NCBI RefSeq assembly: GCF_000382445.1
Contig: NZ_KB905473.1
Span: 519,043 to 583,042, forward strand
DNA length: 64,000 nt
Source: Phocaeicola massiliensis B84634 = Timone 84634 = DSM 17679 = JCM 13223
GTDB taxonomy: Bacteria > Bacteroidota > Bacteroidia > Bacteroidales > Bacteroidaceae
Reading direction: 5' to 3'
Shown here: positions 28,861 through 37,720 of the stretch, piece by piece
Position numbering within the stretch: the stretch's first letter is position 1
How the letters are laid out: each line of letters begins with the position of its first letter
The notes under the pieces: model-generated
What the model saw: only the letters and a program-made list of their open reading frames with translations
The model's database searches: none
Told to the model about the DNA's origin: nothing
Made by a program: the position numbers and the translations under genes

Positions 28861-29032
28861 GTAATATTTAATGAATGTCCCTACAGTGGACTGTACAGTC
28901 CATTGCCGCAGACTGTAATAATCTTCCGTTTAAAATACCTTGACCGACCTTAGGAAACGGCTTATTCTTCCCTTTGTCTTTAAATCGCCAAGAATAATGA
29001 CTGAGCCATGCGCTCCCATAAATGAAGGAATA
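28737..29032. other. Region between transposase and tmRNA terminator
   Basis: It holds the upstream part of the IS with its hairpin (28813-28854), the right palindromic copy (28880-28925) and about 100 bp in which I see nothing. Confidence 0.5.
28880..28925 (-). repeat. Palindromic array around GGACTGTACAGTCC, right copy
   Basis: It contains the perfect 16-bp palindrome TGGACTGTACAGTCCA at 28887-28902. Read on the minus strand it runs TTACAGTCTGCGGCAATGG and so on, closely matching the left copy at 27131-27197 in inverted orientation. Confidence 0.65.
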
Positions 29033-29066
29033 TATAAAAAGAAAAAGCCTCTGATATTCAGAGACT
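29033..29066 (-). terminator. tmRNA terminator
   Basis: On the minus strand the stem GTCTCTGA / TCAGAGGC is followed by TTTTTCTTTTT. It begins 7 nt after the mature tmRNA end. Confidence 0.85.
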
Positions 29067-29072
29067 TTTTAG

Positions 29073-29466
29073 TGGACCTGGAGGGAGTCGAACCCTCGTC
29101 CAAACGAGGAAGCCATACGCTTTCTACATGCTTATCTTCGCCTGAATTTTCGTGTATAGACAAGACCGAAGCCACCAATCTATACCTTATCCTCTAAAAT
29201 TTCGTGAGAGATGCGAGGAAAGTCTCAAACTATTCCCGAATTTGCTGTGCCACTTTACCAAACGCTTCGGAACAAGAGCTTTTGAGTGACATCTCGTTTC
29301 TACCACTATGGCAGAAATAAAGTTAATCTACTATACTTCGATTAAGCAGCGAGAGCGTAATTTTCGTTGCCAGATAAAATTTTGATAACTGAGATTATAG
29401 TGCCAATCACCGACGCACTGCATGCTTACATACCACTCCAACTCGCTGTCAAATCCAGTCAAGCCC
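29073..29466 (-). ncRNA. ssrA: Transfer-messenger RNA (tmRNA)
   Basis: The RNA is about 394 nt. The 5' end GGGCTTGACTGGATTTGACA and the 3' T-arm GAGGGTTCGACTCCCTC with acceptor strand CAGGTCC-A pair as a tRNA-like domain (GGGCUUG with CAGGUCC, including two G-U pairs). CCA is not encoded. The tag reading frame at 29371-29342 gives GNENYALAA and stop, so the full tag is (A)GNENYALAA. It rescues stalled ribosomes and marks the products for proteolysis. No integrase or duplicated att end is seen next to it. Confidence 0.96.
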
Positions 29467-29491
29467 GAACTGGTATCTATGATAGATGTTG

Positions 29492-29499
29492 CAAACATA
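29492..29499 (-). promoter_or_regulatory. -7 box of tmRNA
   Basis: On the minus strand this reads TATGTTTG (TAnnTTTG), about 26 bp before the mature 5' end at 29466. The -33 element is not clear. Confidence 0.5.
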
Positions 29500-29586
29500 A
29501 TAATTTTTTCTCAATTATATGCCATCCCTTTGCAATTATTAGTAATATTCTGTGTGAATCAATCTTTTGCCAATATGACTTAAAGC

Positions 29587-29594
29587 TATGTTTG
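29587..29594 (+). promoter_or_regulatory. -7 box upstream of the GH3 gene
   Basis: TATGTTTG matches TAnnTTTG, with TTTG at 29566-29569 as a possible -33 (spacing 17). Transcription from here would place the first frame codon at 29614 in the leader and supports the later start at 29710. Confidence 0.5.
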
Positions 29595-29709
29595 TGAGCA
29601 TTCTTGTACAAAAATGGATAACCTTATGGACAATTTTGTTCTGTTGTCTGAGGGGTTTTCTTTATCTTTACCCCGACAAATAGTGATAATTAAATCCAAT
29701 AATCAGAAT

Positions 29710-32562
29710 ATGATGAAGAACCTGTTTCTTACTTTTGCTCTGTTGGGAAGTTCTGCGATGCTCTCGGCACAGGCAACAATTAAAATACCGAAAGTCTATC
29801 AGCCTGTCAAGAAATCTATGTACCATAAAGGATGGATTGACTTTAATAAGAATGGTGTGATGGATGTTTATGAAAATCCGAATGCAAAAATTGAAGACCG
29901 TATTGAAGACCTTCTCGGACAAATGAATATCGAAGAGAAGACTTGCCAAATGGTGACGCTCTACGGTTATAAAAGGGTGCTGAAGGATGCACTTCCTACT
30001 TCCGAATGGAAGAATATGTTGTGGAAAGATGGAATAGGAGCCATTGATGAACACTTGAATGGTTTTCAGCAATGGGGGCTTCCTCCTTCGGATAATGAGA
30101 ATGTGTGGCCGGCTTCCCGGCATGCATGGGCATTGAATGAAGTACAGCGGTTTTTTGTTGAGGATACCCGTCTTGGAATTCCGGTCGATTTTACCAACGA
30201 AGGCATTCGGGGGGTAGAGAGTTATCGTGCTACGAATTTCCCGACGCAACTCGGATTGGGACATACTTGGAACCGTGATTTAATTTATAAAGTGGGGAGG
30301 ATAACCGGACGTGAGGGACGTATGTTGGGCTATACTAATGTGTATGCTCCTATTCTCGATGTGGGGCGTGACCAGCGCTGGGGGCGTTATGAGGAGGTGT
30401 ATGGTGAGAGCCCCTATCTGGTAGCCGAATTAGGTATTGAGATGGTGAAAGGAATGCAATATAATCATCAGGTAGCTGCCACCGGTAAACATTTTATAGC
30501 TTATAGTAATAATAAAGGTGCGCGTGAGGGCATGGCGCGTGTCGACCCGCAAATGTCTCCTCGTGAGGTGGAGATGGTTCATGTTTATCCGTTTAGGAGA
30601 GTGATAAAGGAGGCAGGTTTGTTGGGAGTGATGAGTTCTTATAATGATTATGACGGCTTTCCTATTCAAAGCAGTTCTTATTGGCTTACTACCCGTTTAC
30701 GCGGTGAATGGGGGTTCAGGGGATATGTCGTTTCGGATAGTGATGCGGTGGAATATCTGTATACCAAGCATGGAACGGCAAAGGATATGAAGGAGGCTGT
30801 GAGGCAGAGTGTGGAAGCCGGACTGAATGTCCGTTGCACCTTCCGTTCTCCGGACTCGTATGTGTTGCCGTTGCGCGAACTTGTTGAAGAAGGGGGATTA
30901 AGTGAAGAACTGATAAACGACCGTGTGCGGGATATTCTCCGTGTCAAGTTCTTGGTAGGGTTGTTCGACGAGCCTTATCAAACAGACTTGGAAGGTGCCG
31001 ATAAGGAAGTGGAGAAGAAGGAGAACTTGGAAGTGGCTCTTCAGTCTTCCAAAGAGTCGCTGGTGTTACTGAAAAATGAACGGAATACATTGCCGTTAGA
31101 TATTTCATCAATAAAGAAAATAGCTGTATGTGGTCCTAATGCGGATGAGAGCGGTTATGCTTTGACTCACTATGGTCCTTTGGCTGTAGATGTGGTTACT
31201 GTGTTGCAGGGGATTAAGGATAAAGTGAAAGGTAAAGCGGAGGTGCTATATGCCAAAGGTTGTGAATTGGTTGATGACAATTGGCCTGAGTCCGAATTAA
31301 TTGATTATCCGTTGACGGAGACGGAAAAGGATGAAATAGATAAAGCGGTAGCCGATGTTAAGCAGGCGGATGTAGCTGTCGTGGTGCTTGGAGGCGGACA
31401 ACGTACTTGTGGTGAGAATAAGTCGAGAAGCAGTCTTGACTTGCCGGGACGCCAGCTTGATTTATTGAAAGCGGTATACGCCACCGGGAAACCGGTCGTG
31501 CTGGTATTAATCAATGGCCGTCCGCTTTCCATAAATTGGGCGGATAAATTTGTCCCTGCCATTCTGGAGGCGTGGTATCCGGGCTCGATGGGAGGCATAG
31601 CCGTTGCCGATGCCTTGTTTGGAGATTATAATCCGGGTGGAAAGCTGACGGTTACTTTCCCGAAGAGTGTCGGACAGATTCCGTTAAATTTCCCGGCTAA
31701 ACCTTCTTCGCAAATTGATGGCGGGAAGAATCCGGGGATGCCCGGAAATATGTCTCGTGTAAACGGTCCTTTGTATCCGTTTGGTTACGGATTGAGTTAT
31801 ACTACTTTTGAATATTCCGATTTGCAGGTGAGCCCGAAAGTAATTACACCAAATCAGAAAGTAACCGTCACCTGTAAGGTTACTAACACCGGCAAACGGG
31901 CAGGAGATGAAGTCGTACAGCTCTATTTAAGGGATGTTGTCAGTTCTCTGACTACTTACGAAAAGAATTTGGTGGGTTTTGAACGTCTTCATCTGAAGCC
32001 GGGTGAAACCAAGGAAGTCCGTTTTATGCTTGATCGTAAAGATATGGAACTGCTGAACGCAAAGAATGACTGGGTGGTGGAACCGGGCGAGTTCAGAGTG
32101 ATGGCCGGCGCTTCTTCGGAGGATATTCGCCTGAGTGATAAGTTTGCGGTGGTGGAATATGGCATGAATGGCGTGTGGTCTGAAACAGGAAACAGTAAGG
32201 GAGATGCTATTTCCGCCAGTACCGAAATGCAAGATGTGGGCATGACACTCGATAATGATTTGAAGACTTGCTGGCAAGGGAACAAGGGGGACTATATTAC
32301 TTTTGCTTTGGAGAACGGTGCAAAAATAGATGGTCTGTCGATTGCTTGGAAGAAAGAGAATACCGGCGAGGCGGATTTTGAAATCCAACTTTCGGGCGGT
32401 GGAGGACAGTTCCTGACGGTCTATTCGGGCAGCGTGTCGAAGTTTAATGAATGGATGTCTTACACATTCAAAGGCACTACCGCAAGTGACTTGCGTATTC
32501 TTTTGAATTCGGATGGATTGGGAGTGGCTGAGGTGAAAATCAATCAATTAAAAAAAGAATAA
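29710..32562 (+). CDS. Glycoside hydrolase family 3 (beta-glucosidase/xylosidase type)
   Basis: The chosen start gives 950 residues with a signal peptide (MMKNLFLTFALLGSSAMLSA). An upstream frame from 29614 adds 32 residues that hide the signal, so it was not used. The N-terminal TIM-barrel domain contains ATGKHFIAYSNN and the nucleophile region GYVVSDSDAVEYL. The alpha/beta sandwich has KESLVLLKNERNTLPL, and a fibronectin-III-like domain follows (VTCKVTNTGKRAGDEVVQLYL). About 120 residues at the C-terminus look like a discoidin-type sandwich (DNDLKTCWQGNKGDYITFAL). It is probably a periplasmic exo-beta-glycosidase that opens the carbohydrate island. Confidence 0.92.
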   Translation: MMKNLFLTFALLGSSAMLSAQATIKIPKVYQPVKKSMYHKGWIDFNKNGVMDVYENPNAKIEDRIEDLLGQMNIEEKTCQMVTLYGYKRVLKDALPTSEWKNMLWKDGIGAIDEHLNGFQQWGLPPSDNENVWPASRHAWALNEVQRFFVEDTRLGIPVDFTNEGIRGVESYRATNFPTQLGLGHTWNRDLIYKVGRITGREGRMLGYTNVYAPILDVGRDQRWGRYEEVYGESPYLVAELGIEMVKGMQYNHQVAATGKHFIAYSNNKGAREGMARVDPQMSPREVEMVHVYPFRRVIKEAGLLGVMSSYNDYDGFPIQSSSYWLTTRLRGEWGFRGYVVSDSDAVEYLYTKHGTAKDMKEAVRQSVEAGLNVRCTFRSPDSYVLPLRELVEEGGLSEELINDRVRDILRVKFLVGLFDEPYQTDLEGADKEVEKKENLEVALQSSKESLVLLKNERNTLPLDISSIKKIAVCGPNADESGYALTHYGPLAVDVVTVLQGIKDKVKGKAEVLYAKGCELVDDNWPESELIDYPLTETEKDEIDKAVADVKQADVAVVVLGGGQRTCGENKSRSSLDLPGRQLDLLKAVYATGKPVVLVLINGRPLSINWADKFVPAILEAWYPGSMGGIAVADALFGDYNPGGKLTVTFPKSVGQIPLNFPAKPSSQIDGGKNPGMPGNMSRVNGPLYPFGYGLSYTTFEYSDLQVSPKVITPNQKVTVTCKVTNTGKRAGDEVVQLYLRDVVSSLTTYEKNLVGFERLHLKPGETKEVRFMLDRKDMELLNAKNDWVVEPGEFRVMAGASSEDIRLSDKFAVVEYGMNGVWSETGNSKGDAISASTEMQDVGMTLDNDLKTCWQGNKGDYITFALENGAKIDGLSIAWKKENTGEADFEIQLSGGGGQFLTVYSGSVSKFNEWMSYTFKGTTASDLRILLNSDGLGVAEVKINQLKKE

Positions 32563-32610
32563 TAAAGAATTTAGGTCGTTATAGCATGTGTTTTGCCAAG
32601 AAGTGAGTAT

Positions 32611-32645
32611 ATTTGGGAGCGCATTATGTGCTCCCAAATTTTATA
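32611..32645 (+). terminator. Terminator after GH3
   Basis: A 10-bp stem ATTTGGGAGC / GCTCCCAAAT (32611-32620, 32630-32639) is followed by TTTATA. The overlapping TATATTTG at 32608-32615 also matches a -7 box and could serve the lactonase gene. Confidence 0.65.
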
Positions 32646-32655
32646 TAAATATATT

Positions 32656-33816
32656 ATGAATAAAAAAATATTAGCGTTGTGTATAAGTGGTTTGTTGTTG
32701 GGTGCTTGCACTTCAAAGCCACAGAAGAATATAGTTACAGTGGATGAAAATAGTGATAAAATGTTCTTGTTTGTAGGCAGTTATGCCACACCGGACGAAG
32801 AAGGCGTCAAGGTTTATCGGTTTAGCGAAGATACCGGGAAGGCAACTTATATCAGTGGTTTGAAAGGAATCTCGAATCCTTCTTATCTCACTCCGTCTGT
32901 GGATGGTGAAAGACTGTATGCCGTAGGCGAGGATGACGGACAGACTTCTACGGCGAATGCCATTATATTTAATAAGGAGGACGGCAAGTTGACATTGCTG
33001 AACTCTCAGCCCACCAACGGCGGAGCGCCTTGTTACATTACGTTGAGCCCTTCCGGTAAGTTTGTGTTGACGGCTAATTACATGGGCGGAAGCATCACTG
33101 TCTTCCCACTGAATAAGGAAGGCAGATTGGAGTCGGACAGCCGTTTGATTTCCTTTGTCGGCGATGGTCCCGACAAAGAAAGGCAGTCGCAACCCCATTT
33201 GCATTGTGCGGAATTTACTCCTGACCACAAATATCTGTTGGCAAATGATTTGGGAACAGACCAAATACATGTCTTCCCGGTGAGCGAATCGGTCTCTGAT
33301 GGAGTTTCCCATTCCTTGCTGAATGAAGGAGAGTCGACCGACATAAAGGTGGAACCCGGTTCGGGTCCCCGTCACATCTGTTTCCATCCCAATCAGAAAT
33401 TTGCTTATCTTATTAATGAACTATCAGGTAAAGTAACGGCTTTTTCTTATCATGAAGGAAAACTGGATGCTATCCAGTATATAGCTGCCGATACGGTCGG
33501 CGCCAAAGGAAGTGCTGATATTCATATCACTCCCGATGGGAAGTTTCTGTATGCTTCCAATCGTCTGAAAGCAGATGGCATTGCTATTTTTGCTGTGGAC
33601 AGTGATAAAGGGACATTGACAAAAATTGGTTATGAATTGACAGGTATTCATCCGCGTAACTTTGTCATTACGCCCAATGGCCGTTATTTATTGGTAGCTT
33701 GCAGGGATAGTAACCTGATTCAGATATTTGAGATTAATAAGGAAACAGGTTTGCTGACCGATACGGGAGAAAAGATAGAAACCTCGAGACCGGTGTGTCT
33801 GAAGTTTTCTTATTGA
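32656..33816 (+). CDS. Lactonase-family beta-propeller lipoprotein
   Basis: The start at 32656 gives 386 residues with a lipobox ending at Cys18 (LLLGAC). The upstream frame from 32593 lacks sense as a signal peptide. The body is a seven-bladed propeller of the lactonase (6-phosphogluconolactonase, Pgl) family: FVGSYATPDEEGVKVY, GGAPCYITLSPSGKFVLTANY, EPGSGPRHICFHPNQKFAYLINE, SADIHITPDGKFLYASNR. As a lipoprotein it cannot serve the cytoplasmic pentose-phosphate pathway. It more likely hydrolyses a sugar lactone or binds a glycan outside the cytoplasm. The true substrate is unknown. Confidence 0.85.
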   Translation: MNKKILALCISGLLLGACTSKPQKNIVTVDENSDKMFLFVGSYATPDEEGVKVYRFSEDTGKATYISGLKGISNPSYLTPSVDGERLYAVGEDDGQTSTANAIIFNKEDGKLTLLNSQPTNGGAPCYITLSPSGKFVLTANYMGGSITVFPLNKEGRLESDSRLISFVGDGPDKERQSQPHLHCAEFTPDHKYLLANDLGTDQIHVFPVSESVSDGVSHSLLNEGESTDIKVEPGSGPRHICFHPNQKFAYLINELSGKVTAFSYHEGKLDAIQYIAADTVGAKGSADIHITPDGKFLYASNRLKADGIAIFAVDSDKGTLTKIGYELTGIHPRNFVITPNGRYLLVACRDSNLIQIFEINKETGLLTDTGEKIETSRPVCLKFSY

Positions 33817-33817
33817 A

Positions 33818-33988
33818 TTGTTGTCTGATTATATTGAGAATGCAAAAGGGGCACAACGTATTGTGGGGGATTCTTGGATGAATCACCGTAACCAATCACA
33901 GCGTATATATGAAAGCTGCTTTTGCCGGATTGATAAGATTTCATCATTTAATGCTTGGATTCTATTAGGTTTGTACTCTATTAATTGA
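33818..33988 (+). pseudogene. Possible remnant of a FecR-like anti-sigma factor
   Basis: A 56-codon open frame without a good start contains GDSWMNHRNQSQRIYES, which resembles the N-terminal segment of FecR-type anti-sigma proteins. No downstream domain remains. It could be chance; the evidence is only this pattern. Confidence 0.2.
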
Positions 33989-34052
33989 GAAATTTGCAGC
34001 AATGGTAAAAGAAGAGATGAAATAATCGTTAATACATGATAAATACAGGCAT

Positions 34053-35231
34053 ATGAATGTAGATTTTGAACAGAAAATAGCTTTGTTGCAGCAGCAACAT
34101 GAAGCATTGTTGCAGCGGTCAAATCTTCCGGTGGAAGAAACGAATGGTATTGTTTGTCGTTATACGTATCCGATAGTTACGCGGGAACATATACCGTTGG
34201 AGTGGCGCTATGATTTTAATCCGGCTACCAATCCATATTGTATGGAGCGTATCGGTTTTAACGCAACCATGAATAGCGGAGCCATAAAATGGAATGGTAA
34301 ATACGTATTGGTTGTCCGTGTGGAAGGTGCAGACCGGAAATCTTTTTTTGCTGTAGCAGAGAGTCCGAACGGCATTGATAATTTTCGCTTTTGGAAGCGT
34401 CCCATAACATTGCCTGATATTAATCCTGCAGAAACAAATGTATATGATATGCGTCTCACTGCCCATGAAGACGGCTGGATATATGGAATATTTTGCAGTG
34501 AATGCCATGACGACAGTGCACCGGCCGGCGACCTTTCGTCAGCAGTGGCAAAGGCAGGTATTGTCCGTACCAAGGATTTGGTGGAATGGGAACGTTTGCC
34601 GGACCTGAAGTCTTACAGTCAGCAGCGGAACGTAGTGCTTCATCCTGAGTTTGTTAATGGAAAATATGCACTCTATACCCGTCCGCAAGATGATTTTATC
34701 AATGCCGGCAACGGAGGAGGTATCGGTTGGGCACTTATAGATGATATAACACAGGCAGAAGTGAAAGAGGAAATCATTATAAATCATCGTTATTATCATA
34801 CAATAAAAGAGGTAAAGAATGGGGAGGGACCACATCCCATCAAAACATCTGCCGGATGGTTGCATTTGGCACATGGGGTGCGTGCCTGTGCTGCCGGATT
34901 GCGCTATGTACTTTATCTTTATATGACGGCATTGGATGAACCTTGGAAGCTGACAGCAGAACCGGCAGGTTATTTCTTGGCTCCACTGGGCAGTGAAAGA
35001 GTGGGAGATGTATCCAATGTGTTATTCTCTAATGGTTGGATTGCAGATGAGGACGGTACTGTATATATCTATTATGCATCCAGTGATACTCGTATGCATG
35101 TGGTGACTTCTACTATTGATAAACTGGTAGATTACTGTATGCATACACCGGCAGACGGATTACGTTCGGCAACATCCGTAGATGCGATTAATAATCTGAT
35201 TGATAAAAACGAAACATATTTGAATAAATGA
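34053..35231 (+). CDS. 4-O-beta-D-mannosyl-D-glucose phosphorylase (GH130)
   Basis: This 392-residue cytoplasmic enzyme closely resembles the B. fragilis mannosylglucose phosphorylase as I remember it: [88 protein letters not shown] and [18 protein letters not shown]. It phosphorolyses Man-beta-1,4-Glc to mannose-1-phosphate and glucose. The absence of a signal peptide agrees with a cytoplasmic role fed by the symporter at 40001. The stop overlaps the next start (ATGA). Confidence 0.92.
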   Translation: MNVDFEQKIALLQQQHEALLQRSNLPVEETNGIVCRYTYPIVTREHIPLEWRYDFNPATNPYCMERIGFNATMNSGAIKWNGKYVLVVRVEGADRKSFFAVAESPNGIDNFRFWKRPITLPDINPAETNVYDMRLTAHEDGWIYGIFCSECHDDSAPAGDLSSAVAKAGIVRTKDLVEWERLPDLKSYSQQRNVVLHPEFVNGKYALYTRPQDDFINAGNGGGIGWALIDDITQAEVKEEIIINHRYYHTIKEVKNGEGPHPIKTSAGWLHLAHGVRACAAGLRYVLYLYMTALDEPWKLTAEPAGYFLAPLGSERVGDVSNVLFSNGWIADEDGTVYIYYASSDTRMHVVTSTIDKLVDYCMHTPADGLRSATSVDAINNLIDKNETYLNK

Positions 35232-36118
35232 AAAAGTTTTTAGGATTAATCCTCTTGATGCTGCTTCCTTGCTCTGCTCTTTCCATGTGGGGACAGACCG
35301 GACAACAAATGAAACTTATTTCTTATAATATTTGGAATGGTTTTGAAGGAGACTCGTTGAGGCGTGCGCGTTTTATCGAATGGACTCAAAAACAGGCTGC
35401 TGATATCTTTGTGTTGACAGAATTAGTTGGCTTTAAGGAAAAGGATTTGAAAACATTGGGGCAGGTGTGTGGGTATCCGTATGCTGCCATTGTGAAGGAA
35501 GAGGGGTATCCTGTCGGAGTGCTTTCCAAGCAACCGATAGAAGTGATTAAGAAACAAGTAGAAGGATTTTGGCATGGCATGATGCATGTTAAGACAGCCG
35601 GTGTCGATGTCATTGCTACTCATCTTAGTCCTTTTGAGTGGAAATACCGCTTGAATGAAGCGCAACAAATTGTGGATTATATTCAGGCAAATCATTTGAA
35701 AGACTATTATGTGGCGGGTGATTTGAATGCTCATTCCCCATTGGATGCCGATGAGATTGCTAAACATGATACATTGTTGGCAAATATGCAACGTTGGGAT
35801 TTATCACAAAAAAAATATCGTAATTTGAGAGAAGGACGATATGACTTTTCTGTTATTTCTACTTTTCTTGCGGCAGGAATGGAAGATGCGATCGGACGGA
35901 TGGTACATCCGGCAAGTGCGCGCATGAGTTTTCCGGCTGCTTTCCTTTATGATTGGCAGTGGGATGACAAGCGTTTGCCGCAACGTCGTGAACGGTTGGA
36001 TTATATATTGCTTTCTCCCTCATTGATGGAGAAATGTAAGAGTGCTGCTGTACATAATGGAAAAGAGAATGAGGGGATTTCAGACCATTATCCGGTCAGT
36101 GTGATTTTAGAGAAATAA
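35228..36118 (+). CDS. Secreted endonuclease/exonuclease/phosphatase-fold protein
   Basis: This is a 296-residue protein with a signal peptide (about 1-22). It has the metal-dependent phosphohydrolase motifs SYNIWNG with Asn34, TEL with Glu65, [15 protein letters not shown] with Asp165 and Asn167, RLDYILLS, and the terminal SDHYPVSV with catalytic Asp-His. The fold covers DNases, sphingomyelinases and inositol phosphatases. Translational coupling to the GH130 gene suggests removal of a phosphate or phosphodiester from a glycan or glycolipid; no more precise substrate is supported. Confidence 0.82.
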   Translation: MKKFLGLILLMLLPCSALSMWGQTGQQMKLISYNIWNGFEGDSLRRARFIEWTQKQAADIFVLTELVGFKEKDLKTLGQVCGYPYAAIVKEEGYPVGVLSKQPIEVIKKQVEGFWHGMMHVKTAGVDVIATHLSPFEWKYRLNEAQQIVDYIQANHLKDYYVAGDLNAHSPLDADEIAKHDTLLANMQRWDLSQKKYRNLREGRYDFSVISTFLAAGMEDAIGRMVHPASARMSFPAAFLYDWQWDDKRLPQRRERLDYILLSPSLMEKCKSAAVHNGKENEGISDHYPVSVILEK

Positions 36119-36144
36119 AGACTCGGTTGAAAGAAAATAGAAAC

Positions 36145-37710
36145 ATGAATATGAAATATTGGGGACATTGTTTGTTGTTTATGCTTGGCTTGGCAAGTGT
36201 GTGCAGTTGTACTGATAGTGAGAAAATAGTTCATTACCGGGGTATTGCTGTGGATGATGCGAATGGTAGTGAGGGACTGTATAATCCCGAACGCGGGTTT
36301 CGTTTGGAAACGGCTGTCGATCTTGTTACTCAAAAAGAGTGCCCTACCTTGCAATTGGATACTTTGTCGTTGAAGTATGCTTCGGATAGTGTATCGCTTT
36401 CGCAAAGCTATTTTTATTTGACTTACCTGACAGATAAAAAGTTGTCTGATACTGAATTTCAGACCATGCAGGTATATTTTGACAGGTTGCGACAATTGGG
36501 AAAGAAAACAGTCTTGCGTTTTGCTTATGAAAAAGATTTTGTGCGTCAGGAACCGGTAGGACCTACATTGAAAGAAGCATTGGCACATCTTGATCAGTTG
36601 AAACCATTTCTGCATAAGAATAGAGATTTGATTCTGGTCGTTCAGGCGGGTGTTATCGGTGCATGGGGAGAATGGCATAGTTCTATTCATGGTTTGGAGC
36701 ATTCCGATACGGCAAAGATTGCTATATTGGAAAAGTTGTTGGAAGTGGTACCTGCCGAGAAGAACGTACAAGTAAGACTTCCCGAATTCAAGAATCTTCT
36801 GAAAGGTAAACCGGAGTTGTATAAACGTGTTTCTTTTCATGATGACTTTATTGTTATCAAGCCTGATCGTTGGGATGGAGATATGCATGAAGGTACACCC
36901 AATTTTGAACAAATTGTAAAAGAATCACCTTATTTGGTTGTAGACGGTGAATTGCCGTGGGGCTTTTGGAGTGCCGGATGTGACCCTGACAGCCCGTCTG
37001 CCGGATGGATTATTGATGGTATGGGAGCGGCACGTCGTTTTTTTCTCCAGCATTATACCTCATTGAGTGTTATTCATAATTATAAGGAACAGCATCCCAA
37101 TCGGATGTTTGATGAGGCGAATGCTCCTGAATATTCGATGATTGTGTGGAAAAAAAGTATGATAAATGCAGACTCCTTAAGAAAATATCACATGCCGGTA
37201 TCAGACCATTATTTTCAAAAAAAGGATGGAACATTGGTTTCACGTAGTATTTTTGATTATATTCGTGACCATTTGGGATATCGCATCGAATTGCAGAGAT
37301 TGGGAATGCCGCAAACGATAAGGAATGGAGAAGCATTGACTTTAAATTTGGAGTTTATTAATCGTGGATTTGCCGGTTTCAGTAGTGAACGCCCTGCTTA
37401 TTTTGTATTGATTGACGAAAAGGAAGGAATAATGGAATTGCCGGCATTGTTCAGTTCTTCCGACTGCCAGCCATATCAACCTGGAGATGTTACTTATACT
37501 CCTTTGGTTCACTCAATCTCATTTGCAGGGAAGGTACCTGTTTCTCCGGGAAATTATCGTTTGGGGTTATGGTTGCCTGATGTGTCGGAGCGATTGAAGT
37601 ATAATCCTCGTTATGCTGTCCGATGTGCCAATGGTGATGTAGACTGGTGGGTTTCAAAGGATGGGAAATATGGGGTGAATGTATTGACAACGATACAGAT
37701 AAAACCATAA
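36145..37710 (+). CDS. DUF4874/DUF4832-like lipoprotein
   Basis: The ATG at 36145 gives 521 residues with lipid attachment at the Cys of SVCSC near 22; an upstream TTG at 36127 would add only MKENRN. The N-terminal part resembles DUF4874 (GLYNPERGFRLET, then a TIM-barrel-like run VLRFAYEKDF and VIGAWGEWHSS). The C-terminal part resembles DUF4832 (VDGELPWGFW, GYRIELQRLGMPQ, then a beta domain). The acidic and aromatic residues in GAWGEWHSS look like a glycosidase-type pocket. The protein may be an uncharacterised glycan hydrolase. It lies 26 bp after the phosphohydrolase gene and 10 bp before GH31. Confidence 0.75.
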   Translation: MNMKYWGHCLLFMLGLASVCSCTDSEKIVHYRGIAVDDANGSEGLYNPERGFRLETAVDLVTQKECPTLQLDTLSLKYASDSVSLSQSYFYLTYLTDKKLSDTEFQTMQVYFDRLRQLGKKTVLRFAYEKDFVRQEPVGPTLKEALAHLDQLKPFLHKNRDLILVVQAGVIGAWGEWHSSIHGLEHSDTAKIAILEKLLEVVPAEKNVQVRLPEFKNLLKGKPELYKRVSFHDDFIVIKPDRWDGDMHEGTPNFEQIVKESPYLVVDGELPWGFWSAGCDPDSPSAGWIIDGMGAARRFFLQHYTSLSVIHNYKEQHPNRMFDEANAPEYSMIVWKKSMINADSLRKYHMPVSDHYFQKKDGTLVSRSIFDYIRDHLGYRIELQRLGMPQTIRNGEALTLNLEFINRGFAGFSSERPAYFVLIDEKEGIMELPALFSSSDCQPYQPGDVTYTPLVHSISFAGKVPVSPGNYRLGLWLPDVSERLKYNPRYAVRCANGDVDWWVSKDGKYGVNVLTTIQIKP

Positions 37711-37720
37711 ATGTACTATT

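Noticed and set aside
29073-29466. tmRNA as attachment site of an integrated island
   Set aside because: No integrase and no second copy of the tmRNA 3' end are present in the window.
29614-29709. Longer GH3 start with 32 extra residues
   Set aside because: It would bury a clear signal peptide and begins about 20 bp after the predicted promoter box, in the likely leader.
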